The notes under the pieces: model-generated
Told to the model about the DNA's origin: nothing
Databases searched by the model: none
What the model saw: only the letters and a program-made list of their open reading frames with translations
Position numbers and translations under genes: made by a program
Origin: Frigidibacter mobilis
Lineage (GTDB): Bacteria > Pseudomonadota > Alphaproteobacteria > Rhodobacterales > Rhodobacteraceae
Direction of reading: 5' to 3'
Length of the DNA: 64,000 nucleotides
Assembly: GCF_001620265.1 (NCBI RefSeq)
Contig: NZ_CP012661.1
Span: forward strand, 1,736,001 to 1,800,000
Shown here: piece after piece, positions 48,822-59,047 of the stretch
Layout of the letters: the number at the start of each line of letters is the position of its first letter
How positions within the stretch are numbered: position 1 is the first letter of the stretch

Positions 48822-49715
48822 ATGCCCGAACACGTCTCGCCCCATCGCCTGCGCCGTCTCGCCGCGCCGCTGACGCTTGCCGCCGCCCTTGCGGTGGTCG
48901 CTCTCGCCCCGGCCGCGGCGCAAACCCCGCCGGTCCCGGTGCAAGAGAGTCAGGCCGCTGCCGAGGCCGCGCGGCTGGTCGAGGCCCTGCAACTGCCGGC
49001 GCTGATGGAGATCATGCAGCGCGAGGGCGTGGCCTATGGCGAGGATCTGCGGGCCGACCTCTTCCCCGGGCAGGGCGGCGCCGAATGGACGCGCAGCGTC
49101 GAGGGGATCTATGCGCCGGACCGGCTGATGCCGCTCTTCACCCAGGTCTTCGACGCCGAGCTGGAGGGCGCCGACACTGCCGCGATGCGGGCCTTCTTCG
49201 AGGCCGGCCCCGGGGCGCGCGCGGTGGAACTGGAGATCGCCGCCCGCCGCGCGCTGCTGGATCCGGGCGTCGAGGAGGCCGCCGACCAGCAGCTGGAGGA
49301 GATGCTGGCAGGGCAATCGCCGCGGTTGCTGGCGATCGAGGAGTTCGCCGAGGCAAACGAGCTGGTCGAGATGAACGTGCTTGGCGGGCTCAACGCCAAC
49401 CTCGCCTTCTACCGCGGCATGATCGACGGCGGCGGGCTGCCGCAGGAAACCAGCGAGGCGCAGCTCCTGGCCGATGTCTGGTCGCAGGAGGACACGATCC
49501 GCACCGAGACACGCGACTGGCTCTATTCCTACCTGGCGCTCGCCTATGCTCCGATGTCCGATGCCGAGCTGCAGGCCTATGCCGATTTCTCGCGCGGGCC
49601 GGCCGGACGGGCGCTGAACCGGGCGCTGTTCGCGGGCTTCGATGCGGTGTTCGCCCGCGTCTCCTACGAGCTTGGCCTCGGCGCGGCGCGCTACCTGGCA
49701 GGGCAGGATATCTGA
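48822..49715 (+). CDS. DUF2059 exported protein
   Basis: 297 residues. N-terminal signal peptide: basic RRLAAPLTLAAALAVVALAPAAAQ, with cleavage after AAA-Q or so. The rest is helical; the DUF2059 part is near the C-terminus (YSYLALAYAPMSDAELQAYADFSRGPAGRALNRALF). Periplasmic, function unknown. Stands before rplU but with 230 bp between, which contain a separate promoter. Confidence 0.82.
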   Translation: MPEHVSPHRLRRLAAPLTLAAALAVVALAPAAAQTPPVPVQESQAAAEAARLVEALQLPALMEIMQREGVAYGEDLRADLFPGQGGAEWTRSVEGIYAPDRLMPLFTQVFDAELEGADTAAMRAFFEAGPGARAVELEIAARRALLDPGVEEAADQQLEEMLAGQSPRLLAIEEFAEANELVEMNVLGGLNANLAFYRGMIDGGGLPQETSEAQLLADVWSQEDTIRTETRDWLYSYLALAYAPMSDAELQAYADFSRGPAGRALNRALFAGFDAVFARVSYELGLGAARYLAGQDI

Positions 49716-49748
49716 CGCGGTATTGCGCCCGATCTCGACCTGCCACGC

Positions 49749-49777
49749 TTGACTTTGCCGGGGCGATCATGGATAAG
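49749..49777 (+). promoter_or_regulatory. Promoter candidate for rplU-rpmA
   Basis: TTGACT, 17 bp, GATAAG, about 170 bp upstream of rplU, leaving a long leader that may carry control of L21 synthesis. Confidence 0.45.
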
Positions 49778-49947
49778 CCCGCATCCCGGCAGGCCCTGAT
49801 GGGCCGGCCCGGGTATGAATTGACGACACCACCTTACGAAATGACGCCCCGCAAGGGGGCGCGCTGTCCGAAGGCGGCGGGGGAGCCCCGCCACGAACTC
49901 CCGCAAGATGGGGGCCGCAGGACGCGGATGACATGAAGGAATGACCC

Positions 49948-50403
49948 ATGTTCGCGGTCCTCAAGACCGGCGGCAAGCAGTACAAGGTTCAGGCGGGCGA
50001 TGTGCTCCGCGTGGAACGGCTTGCGGCCAATGCTGGCGATAAAGTCCAGTTCAACGACATCCTGATGCTGGGCGGCGAGACGCTGACCCTGGGCGTGCCC
50101 TTCGTGGCCGGCGCCGCCGTGCAGGCCGACGTGATCGACGAGATCAAGGCCGACAAGGTCATCACCTTCCACAAGCGCCGCCGCAAGCACTCCTCGCAGC
50201 GCACCCGCGGTCACCGCCAGAAGCTGACCCTGCTGCGCGTCACGAGCATCCTCGCCGAAGGTGCCGATGCCTCGGGCGTGATGGCTGCCGTTGGCGCGCG
50301 CACCAAGCTGCCGGCCGCTGACGTGGTCGAAGCCCCCGCCGCGGCCGAAGCCGCCCCCGCCAAACCGAAGCGCGCCAAAAAAGCCGCTGAAGCACAGGAG
50401 TAA
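49948..50403 (+). CDS. rplU: 50S ribosomal protein L21 with C-terminal extension
   Basis: 151 residues. The first 103 are normal L21 (MFAVLKTGGKQYKVQAGD, VITFHKRRRKHSSQRTRGHRQKLTLLRV). The last 45 or so are an Ala/Pro/Lys-rich tail ending AKKAAEAQE, beyond the usual end. Binds 23S rRNA near L20. In the standard order rplU-rpmA-...-obgE. The tail is charged and may be disordered. Confidence 0.96.
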   Translation: MFAVLKTGGKQYKVQAGDVLRVERLAANAGDKVQFNDILMLGGETLTLGVPFVAGAAVQADVIDEIKADKVITFHKRRRKHSSQRTRGHRQKLTLLRVTSILAEGADASGVMAAVGARTKLPAADVVEAPAAAEAAPAKPKRAKKAAEAQE

Positions 50404-50409
50404 TCGCTC

Positions 50410-50679
50410 ATGGCACACAAGAAAGCAGGCGGCTCTTCGCGCAACGGCCGCGATTCCGCAGGTCGTCGCCTCGGCATGAAACTGTTCGGCGGCCAGGCTG
50501 CGATTCCCGGCATGATCATCGCCCGTCAGCGCGGCACCACCTGGTGGCCGGGCGAGGGCGTGGGCATGGGCCGCGACCACACGCTGTTCGCCGTGGTCGA
50601 AGGCCGCGTGTCGTTCAAGAAGGGCCTCAAGGGCCGTACCTTCATCTCGGTTCTCCCGGTTGCGGAGGCGGCCGAGTAA
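50410..50679 (+). CDS. rpmA: 50S ribosomal protein L27
   Basis: 89 residues. [22 protein letters not shown] is the L27 N-terminus that reaches the peptidyl-transferase centre; the rest includes [27 protein letters not shown]. Complete and 6 bp after rplU. Confidence 0.98.
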   Translation: MAHKKAGGSSRNGRDSAGRRLGMKLFGGQAAIPGMIIARQRGTTWWPGEGVGMGRDHTLFAVVEGRVSFKKGLKGRTFISVLPVAEAAE

Positions 50680-50707
50680 GCCGAACCTTTACAATCTCGG
50701 ATGTAAA

Positions 50708-50740
50708 GGGGGATCGGCCGGCAGGGCCGGTCCCCTTCTT
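50708..50740 (+). terminator. Hairpin terminator/attenuator after rpmA
   Basis: GGGGATCGGCC pairs with GGCCGGTCCCC around a 5-base loop, followed by TTCTTCG. 29 bp after the rpmA stop. Some read-through into the small gene and obgE is possible. Confidence 0.6.
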
Positions 50741-50763
50741 CGTTTCAGGAAAGGCCCGTTATC

Positions 50764-50961
50764 ATGGGCATGATCGCAGAAACTTTCAGCCGCGTCGCGC
50801 TTGGCCAGGGCCTTGCGCCGCAGATCGCGGTCCAGCCGCGCCCGGCGCATAGCGCCCCCCGTGCCGTGGCAATGCGCTTGGCCGCGCCGATGCAGGGCGG
50901 ACCGCTGGCGTTGGCCGCGGTGCAGGGCCTCGTGGGGCTGCTCCGCGGGCCGAGGCCATGA
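50764..50961 (+). CDS. Small hypothetical protein (65 aa) before the acetyltransferase
   Basis: MGMIAETFSRVALGQGLAPQ..., ending LVGLLRGPRP. Basic, with a short hydrophobic stretch near the C-terminus (LALAAVQGLVGLL). The stop overlaps the ATG of the acetyltransferase (ATGA), which suggests real translation; AGGAAAGG lies upstream. No family recognised. Confidence 0.6.
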   Translation: MGMIAETFSRVALGQGLAPQIAVQPRPAHSAPRAVAMRLAAPMQGGPLALAAVQGLVGLLRGPRP

Positions 50962-51527
50962 CCGCCGCGCCGCTGGATGCAAGCCCGCAGCAGCTGTCCC
51001 CGCAGGTGATCCCGGCGGAGCGCTTCGTGTTGCGCCCGCTGCGCCGCTCCGATGCCGGGCTGATCTCGATGTACACCGCCGACCGCCGGGTCGCCGAAGG
51101 TACCCGCGCCATCCCGCATCCGCTGCCCCCCGGTGCGACTGAGGCCTTCATCGCCCGTGTCACCGGCACGCCGGCCCCGGGCGGCGCGCATGAGGATGTC
51201 TGGGCGCTGGACGGCTCGGCGCATGGCCTGGCCGAGGTGCTGGGGCTGGTCTCGCTCACCCATATGGAGCGCGACCAGTCCGAGGTCGGTTTCTGGGTGG
51301 CACCCGCCTTCTGGAACACCGGCTTCGCTTCCGAAGCGGTCGCGGCCCTGATCGCGGCCAACCCGCACCGCTCGCGCACCCTCTTCGCCGAGGTGTTCCA
51401 GGATGCCCCGGTCTCGGCCCGGGTGCTGTCCAACTGCGGCTTTGCCTATCTTGGGGATGCCGAAAGCTGGTCGGTCGCCCGCGGCGCCCGGGTGCCGACC
51501 TGGACCTATCTGCGCAAGATGGGCTGA
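50958..51527 (+). CDS. GNAT-family N-acetyltransferase (RimJ/RimL-like)
   Basis: 189 residues. ERFVLRPLRRSDAGLISMYTADRRVAEGTRAIPHPLP is the usual opening of RimJ-type enzymes; EVGFWVAPAFWNTGFASEAVAALIAA carries the acetyl-CoA loop, and RVLSNCGFAYLG is the C-terminal motif. Acetylates an amine of a protein or small molecule; the substrate is unknown. Coupled to the small upstream gene, upstream of obgE. Confidence 0.88.
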   Translation: MTAAPLDASPQQLSPQVIPAERFVLRPLRRSDAGLISMYTADRRVAEGTRAIPHPLPPGATEAFIARVTGTPAPGGAHEDVWALDGSAHGLAEVLGLVSLTHMERDQSEVGFWVAPAFWNTGFASEAVAALIAANPHRSRTLFAEVFQDAPVSARVLSNCGFAYLGDAESWSVARGARVPTWTYLRKMG

Positions 51528-51574
51528 CCGGGCAGGGGGCTTTGCGCCCCCCACGCTCTGCGGGCTCCCCCCGC

Positions 51575-51639
51575 AGGATATTTACAACAAGGCAAAGGGG
51601 CAGGGTCAGCTTCATCCTTTGCCTTGTTGTAAATATCCT
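51575..51639. repeat. 24-bp perfect inverted repeat with ATATTT motif
   Basis: Arms at 51575-51598 and 51616-51639 are exact inverse copies of 24 bases, beginning AGGATATTTACAACAAGGCA, separated by 17 bases. The right arm continues into CTCGGGGGG, the same motif as at 5934 and 61408. It can fold as a long stem between the GNAT gene and obgE, a possible bidirectional terminator or dispersed element. Confidence 0.8.
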
Positions 51640-51767
51640 CGGGGGGTGAATTGGCGCGGCACGCGCCAAGAGGGGGGCAGATGGCCCCCCTTCCTCCCTT
51701 ACCGCCCTGCGCAAGCCTTGATCCCTGCGCGCCAAGGGGCTATCGCCTGTTCCCGACCTTTATCTGA

Positions 51768-53923
<2,156 letters not shown>

Positions 53924-53992
53924 GCCGCTTCCGGGTTGCACTGCCCGCAGGGCGCGGACATGGTGGCAGGGTTTCTGCCAAGGGAGGGTCCG

Positions 53993-55258
53993 ATGAAGGA
54001 CATGGACAGCATTGCCGCCACGATGGAGGGGATCGGCCGCGCCGCCCGCGCCGCCGCCGCCGAGCTGGCCTTCGCCCCGGCCGAGGCGAAGGCCCTGGCG
54101 CTGACCGCGGCCGCCGCGGCCGTGTGGGACCGCCGCGCGCAGATCCTGGAGGCCAATGCCCGCGACCTTGCCTATGCCGCGGAAAAGGGCCTTTCGCCGG
54201 CGATGGTGGACCGGCTGGAACTGACCGAAGCCCGTATCGAAGGCATTACCCAGGGGCTGCGCGCCGTCGCGGACCAGCGCGATCCGGTGGGCGAGGTGAT
54301 TGCCGACTGGACCATGCCCTCGGGCATCAACATCCGCCGGGTGCGCACGCCCATCGGCGTGATCGGGGTGATCTATGAAAGCCGCCCCAATGTCACCGCC
54401 GATGCCGGCGCGCTGTGCCTGAAATCCGGGAATGCGGTGATCCTGCGCGGCGGGTCCGAAAGCTTCCACTCCAGCACCGCCATCCATGCCTGCCTGGTGG
54501 AGGGGGTGCGCCAGGCGGGCCTGCCCGAGGCGGCGATCCAGCTGGTGCCCACCCGCGACCGCGCCGCGGTGACGGAAATGCTGCGCATGGTCCGGCATAT
54601 CGACGTGATCGTGCCCCGCGGCGGCAAGGGGCTCGTCGGCCTGGTGCAAGCCGAGGCGCGGGTGCCGGTCTTCGCGCATCTCGAAGGCATCTGCCATGTC
54701 TATGCCGATGCGGGCGCCGATCTGGAGAAGGCCCGCCGCGTGGTGCTGAACGCCAAGACCCGCCGCACCGGCATCTGCGGCGCTGCCGAATGCCTGCTGA
54801 TCGACCGCGCCTTCTTTGCCAAGCATGGCCCGGTGCTGATCGAGGATCTGCTGGCTGCCGGTGTCGAGGTGCGGGCGATGGGCGAGCTGGCCGATATCCC
54901 CGGCACGGTGCAGGCCGCGCCCGAGGATTTCGGGCGCGAGTTCCTCGACAAGATCATCGCTGCGCGTCTGGTCGACGGGGTGGACGAGGCCATCGCCCAT
55001 ATCCGCACCTATGGCAGCCAGCACACCGAGGCGATCCTGACCGAGGATGATGCCGCCGCCGAGCGCTTCTTCCAGCGGCTCGATTCGGCGATCCTGATCC
55101 GCAATGCCTCCACCCAGTTCGCCGATGGTGGAGAGTTCGGCATGGGCGCGGAAATCGGCATCGCCACCGGCAAGCTGCATGCCCGCGGGCCCGTGGGGGC
55201 CGAGCAGCTGACCAGCTTCAAGTACCTGGTGGTGGGCGACGGCGCGATCCGGTCCTGA
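53993..55258 (+). CDS. proA: Gamma-glutamyl phosphate reductase
   Basis: 421 residues. Second step of proline synthesis, giving glutamate 5-semialdehyde with [51 protein letters not shown], and the catalytic cysteine in [13 protein letters not shown] (about residue 260). Start 53993 follows AGGGAGGG. 70 bp after proB, likely the same transcript. Confidence 0.96.
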   Translation: MKDMDSIAATMEGIGRAARAAAAELAFAPAEAKALALTAAAAAVWDRRAQILEANARDLAYAAEKGLSPAMVDRLELTEARIEGITQGLRAVADQRDPVGEVIADWTMPSGINIRRVRTPIGVIGVIYESRPNVTADAGALCLKSGNAVILRGGSESFHSSTAIHACLVEGVRQAGLPEAAIQLVPTRDRAAVTEMLRMVRHIDVIVPRGGKGLVGLVQAEARVPVFAHLEGICHVYADAGADLEKARRVVLNAKTRRTGICGAAECLLIDRAFFAKHGPVLIEDLLAAGVEVRAMGELADIPGTVQAAPEDFGREFLDKIIAARLVDGVDEAIAHIRTYGSQHTEAILTEDDAAAERFFQRLDSAILIRNASTQFADGGEFGMGAEIGIATGKLHARGPVGAEQLTSFKYLVVGDGAIRS

Positions 55259-55282
55259 CGGCGGGCGCGTGGGGCGGGGCGG

Positions 55283-55882
55283 TCAGAACCGCAGGCTGAT
55301 CTCGGTTTCGGTCAGATCGGCCTGCAACTGCCGGTTCTGCCGGGCGGCCTCCACCGGCATCAGGGCGAAATGCACCTGCGCCGGGCTCACCTCTGCCGGG
55401 TTGCCCTGTCCTGCCAGCACCGCCCAGAGCGCGGGATCGGCCTTGACCCGCAGCGCCTCGGCTCGCAGCACCCAGGTCGGCCCCAGCTGCTGCACGGTGA
55501 TCCGCCCGCCCCAGGGCAGGGCACTTTCCAGGCATTGCAGCCCCAGGAAGGCCAGCTTCACGGTGCGCCGCGCCTCGTCGCCCTCGGGCTGCCAGTCGAT
55601 CACCAGCTTGCCGCCGCGGGTCATGTCGGCGATCACCGCCAGAATCTCCGGCCGGCCCAGCCGGTGATCGGGGGCTGCCGCGCCAAAGGCGATGCGAAAG
55701 AACCGGATCCGCGCCTTGGCACTGGCCACGCTTTCCGCGATCAGCGCCATTTCCGGCCCCGCTGCGGTGCCTGCCATCGACAACAGCTCTACCCCGTTGC
55801 CGATTGCCCCCAGCGGGCTGATAAGGTCATGGCAGATCCGCGAGCCAAGCAGCGCGGTCAGGTCGGGGCAGTCATTCGGCAT
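55283..55882 (-). CDS. chpT: ChpT-like histidine phosphotransferase
   Basis: 199 residues. Passes phosphate from CckA to CtrA/CpdR in the alphaproteobacterial cell-cycle and gene-transfer circuit. LLGSRICHDLISPLGAIGNGVELL carries the phospho-accepting histidine (residue 18), followed by a four-helix dimer bundle and a degenerate ATPase-like domain. Length typical. The convergent placement after proA fits other Rhodobacterales. Called from motif and length. Confidence 0.85.
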   Translation of the reverse strand: MPNDCPDLTALLGSRICHDLISPLGAIGNGVELLSMAGTAAGPEMALIAESVASAKARIRFFRIAFGAAAPDHRLGRPEILAVIADMTRGGKLVIDWQPEGDEARRTVKLAFLGLQCLESALPWGGRITVQQLGPTWVLRAEALRVKADPALWAVLAGQGNPAEVSPAQVHFALMPVEAARQNRQLQADLTETEISLRF

Positions 55883-55922
55883 GGCGGATCCCGGGCAGAG
55901 ACGACAAGGAAGGACGGTCCCG

Positions 55923-56099
55923 ATGAATGCGATCCTCGAACCCGGAATGCTGGTGCGTCATCCGGGCCAGCCGGACTGGGGGCTGGGTCAGGTGCAGTCG
56001 CGGATCGGCGACAAGATCACGGTAAATTTCGAACATGCGGGAAAAGTCGTCATGGACGGGGCGCGGGTCGACTTGCTGCTTGTGCCAGATGCTCAATGA
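55923..56099 (+). CDS. DUF3553 protein (58 aa)
   Basis: MNAILEPGMLVRHPGQPDWGLGQVQSRIGDKITVNFEHAGKVVMD..., a small SH3-like barrel found as DUF3553 alone or at the end of UvrD-type helicases. Probably a nucleic-acid or protein-binding partner. Divergent from chpT by 40 bp, so they share a promoter region. AAGGA upstream of the start. Confidence 0.82.
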   Translation: MNAILEPGMLVRHPGQPDWGLGQVQSRIGDKITVNFEHAGKVVMDGARVDLLLVPDAQ

Positions 56100-56271
56100 C
56101 TTACCCGGGGCTGAATGTAAGAAAGCTAACACAACCCCTGCGCGTGTCAACCAGAGCTGCGGTGCAATGGCCTCCGCGTCGCGGTTGCAAATCGGGCCGC
56201 AGCCGCCTACAACCGCGCCACCTGCCCGGGGAGGGTCCCAATGACCGCCGGGCGCCGCAGAAGCAGGTGCC

Positions 56272-57072
56272 ATGACGCCCGACCCGACGATGCCCGAAAC
56301 CTCGCCTTTCGTGATCCGCCTGGCGATTGAAGACCGCGACCTTCTGGCCGCGCAGCGCCTGCGCTATGGCGTGTTTGTCGAGGAACTGGGCGGCGACGGG
56401 CCGCTGGTCGATCACGAACAGCGGCTGGAGCGGGACGAGTTCGATCCGATCTATGACCATCTGGTGCTGATCGACACCCGCCGCGATGCCGGCGCGCTGG
56501 ACCATGTCGTCGGCGTCTACCGGCTGCTGCCGGGCGAGCGCGCGGCAGAGTTCGGGCGCTTCTATTGCGACAGCGAATATGACCTGACCGCGCTGCGCGC
56601 CTCGAACCGGCGCCTGCTGGAACTCGGGCGCTCCTGCGTGCACCGCGATTATCGCGGCGGCCCGGCGATGTTCCTGCTGTGGAACGGGCTGGCGGACTAT
56701 GTGCTCGACCTTGGCATCGAGGTGCTGTTCGGCGTTGCCAGCTTCCACGGCACCGATATCGAGGCGCTGAAACTGCCGCTGTCCTGGCTGCACCACCACC
56801 ACCTCGCGCCCGAGGCGCTGCGGGTGAAGGCCTTGCCGGACCATGCGCAGCGGATGGATCTGGTGCCTGCCGATCAGCTGGACCGCAAGGCGGCGATGGT
56901 GGCGATGCCGCCGCTTATCAAGGCCTATCTGCGCCTTGGCGGCTTCGTGGGCGAGGATGCCTTCATCGACCGCCCGTTCAATACCACCGATGTGTGTCTG
57001 CTGATGGACACCACGGCGATGAGCGCCAAGCACAAGGGCTTCTACACCCGCAAGTTCGACGCGCGGGCCTGA
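56272..57072 (+). CDS. olsB: L-ornithine N(alpha)-acyltransferase (OlsB)
   Basis: 266 residues. Transfers a 3-hydroxyacyl chain from ACP to the alpha-amino group of ornithine, making lyso-ornithine lipid. QRLRYGVFVEELG and DEFDPIYDHLVLID near the start, VGVYRLLPGERA, ELGRSCVHRDYRGGPAMFLLWNGL and the C-terminal AMPPLIKAYLRLGGFVGEDAFID are typical of the family. Followed by olsA, 8 bp later. Confidence 0.9.
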   Translation: MTPDPTMPETSPFVIRLAIEDRDLLAAQRLRYGVFVEELGGDGPLVDHEQRLERDEFDPIYDHLVLIDTRRDAGALDHVVGVYRLLPGERAAEFGRFYCDSEYDLTALRASNRRLLELGRSCVHRDYRGGPAMFLLWNGLADYVLDLGIEVLFGVASFHGTDIEALKLPLSWLHHHHLAPEALRVKALPDHAQRMDLVPADQLDRKAAMVAMPPLIKAYLRLGGFVGEDAFIDRPFNTTDVCLLMDTTAMSAKHKGFYTRKFDARA

Positions 57073-57080
57073 CCGCACCG

Positions 57081-57911
57081 ATGGTTACCTGGCGCGACGA
57101 TGACACGCCCCCCGTGCCCCGGATCGGGGCGCTTGGCTGGCTGCTGGTTGCCCTGCGCGCGCCGGTGCTGCTGCTGCTGGTCTATGGCGGGTTCGTGCTG
57201 CTGCTGGCGCTGCGCCTGCCGGAACGCGCGCTCTGCGGCCTCGGCCGGCCGCTGACGCCCTGGATCAGCCAGGGGGTGTGCCGCGCCGCGCTGGCGATCC
57301 TCGGCATCCGGCTCAGGGTGCGCGGCAAGCCGATGCGCGACCCTGGCGGCATCGTCGCCAACCATTCCAGCTGGCTGGACATCGTCACCCTCAACGCCTG
57401 CGACCGGGTCTATTTCGTGTCCAAGGCCGAGGTGGCGGCCTGGCCCGGCATCGGCTGGCTGGCCCGCGCCACCGGCACCGTGTTCATCACCCGCGACCCG
57501 CGCGAGGCCAAGGACCAGCAGGCCCTGTTCGAGGCGCGGCTACGGGCCAACCACCGGCTGCTGTTCTTCCCCGAAGGCACCTCCACCGATGGCCGCCGGG
57601 TGCTGCCCTTCAAGCCCACCCTCTTCGCCGCCTTCTTTACCGGCGGGCTGGAGAGGGTGCTGCATATCCAGCCGGTGACGGTGATCTACCACGCCCCCCC
57701 GGGCCAGGATCCGCGCTTCCTGGGCTGGTGGGGCGACATGGCCTTCGGCCCGCATCTGCTGAAGTTGCTGGCCAGCCCCGGCCGCGCCCGGGCCGAGGTG
57801 ATCTTTCACCCGCCGCTTGCGGTTGCGGGCTATGCCGGCCGCAAGCAGCTTTGCGCCACCGCCGAAGCCGCGGTGCGCGCGCCGCTCACCGAGGCACTCG
57901 GTCAGCCGTAG
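57081..57911 (+). CDS. olsA: Lyso-ornithine lipid acyltransferase (OlsA, PlsC family)
   Basis: 276 residues. Adds the second fatty acyl chain. An N-terminal membrane helix (ALRAPVLLLLVYGGFVLLLAL) anchors it; the acyltransferase motifs are NHSSWLD (HX4D), FFPEGTSTDGRR, and a C-terminal VTVIYHAPPG block. Together with olsB forms the two-step ornithine-lipid pathway. Its last bases overlap the arginase gene (10 bp, tail to tail). Confidence 0.9.
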   Translation: MVTWRDDDTPPVPRIGALGWLLVALRAPVLLLLVYGGFVLLLALRLPERALCGLGRPLTPWISQGVCRAALAILGIRLRVRGKPMRDPGGIVANHSSWLDIVTLNACDRVYFVSKAEVAAWPGIGWLARATGTVFITRDPREAKDQQALFEARLRANHRLLFFPEGTSTDGRRVLPFKPTLFAAFFTGGLERVLHIQPVTVIYHAPPGQDPRFLGWWGDMAFGPHLLKLLASPGRARAEVIFHPPLAVAGYAGRKQLCATAEAAVRAPLTEALGQP

Positions 57912-58831
57912 CTGCGCGTCGGCCGGTCGAACACCTTGCGCCCCATCAGGCTGGCGACCAGATCGACCATCAGCCGCGCCGTGCGTCCGCGCTCGTCGAG
58001 GAACGGGTTCAGCTCCACAAGGTCCAGCGAGGTGACAAGCCCGCTTTCATGCAGCAGCTCCATCACCAGATGCGCCTCGCGGAAGGTGGTGCCGCCCGGA
58101 ACCGTGGTGCCCACGGCGGGCGCGATCGAGGGGTCGAGGAAATCGACATCCAGGCTGACATGCAGCATCCCGTTCGCGGTATGGACCCGCTCCAGAAACG
58201 CTCGCAGCGGCGCGACGATGCCATATTCGTCCAGCACCCGCATATCGGTGATGTCGATCTGCCCCGCCTGCAGCGCCGCATGTTCCTCGGGGTCCACGGA
58301 CCGGATGCCATAGAGGCAGATATTCTCCGCCGGCACCGGCGCGGGGAAATCGGGAAAGCCCTCGAACCCCTCGCGCCCGGCGATATAGGCCACCGGCGTG
58401 CCATGCAGGTTGCCCGATTGCGTGGTCAGCGGCGTGTGGAAATCGGTATGCGCATCCAGCCACAGCAGGAACAGCGGCCGTCCCGCCCCCTGCGCATGGG
58501 CCGCGACCCCGGCGACCGATCCCAGCGACAGCGAGTGATCGCCGCCCAGGAAGATAGGGAACCCGCCCTCGGCCAGCGCCGCCCGGCCCGCGGCCGCCAG
58601 CGCCTCGGTCCAGCCAAGCGTCTCGGCCAGCGAATGCACCGCGGGGTTGGCGCAGCTCACCTCGCGCAGCACCGGCAGCGCCACATCGCCCCGGTCCTCG
58701 ACCGCGTGGCCAAGATCGCCCAGCATCCGTGTCAGCCCCGCCACGCGGTAGGCCGCCGGCCCCATCAGACAGCCGGGGCGGCGCTGGCCCGAATCGACCG
58801 GCGCTCCGATCAGGTGGCAGTTGCGTTTCAT
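57902..58831 (-). CDS. Arginase
   Basis: 309 residues. Hydrolyses arginine to ornithine and urea with a di-manganese site: FLGGDHSLSLGS, LDAHTDFHTP, SLDVDFLDPSIAP and the substrate region SGNLHGTPVAYI are all present. The start at 58831 opens MKRNCHLIGAPVDSGQRRPG, the usual opening. It produces ornithine, the substrate of the neighbouring OlsB, so the three genes form a plausible functional set. Confidence 0.93.
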   Translation of the reverse strand: MKRNCHLIGAPVDSGQRRPGCLMGPAAYRVAGLTRMLGDLGHAVEDRGDVALPVLREVSCANPAVHSLAETLGWTEALAAAGRAALAEGGFPIFLGGDHSLSLGSVAGVAAHAQGAGRPLFLLWLDAHTDFHTPLTTQSGNLHGTPVAYIAGREGFEGFPDFPAPVPAENICLYGIRSVDPEEHAALQAGQIDITDMRVLDEYGIVAPLRAFLERVHTANGMLHVSLDVDFLDPSIAPAVGTTVPGGTTFREAHLVMELLHESGLVTSLDLVELNPFLDERGRTARLMVDLVASLMGRKVFDRPTRSYG

Positions 58832-59047
58832 GGCGGTCCTTTCCGAAATCAGCGTGGCAGCCCCAACATGGCCGCGAAACGCCGTCCGGGTGCAACCGCT
58901 TTTTGGGCTTCCGTGGCGCCCCTCGGGGGTGTGACGCGATGCCCCGTCCCGCCGGCCCGTGAGGGCTAGGCACGCAACAATATATCTCATATCTTGAATG
59001 TCTGGAAACGCGCTCTAATCCAGCCACATAGCAAGAACGGAGCCGCG
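58832..59047. other. Divergent promoter region, arginase and octaheme gene
   Basis: 216 bp. The right half is AT-richer (AACAATATATCTCATATCTTG), in line with a promoter for the cytochrome pair. No separate gene. Confidence 0.4.
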
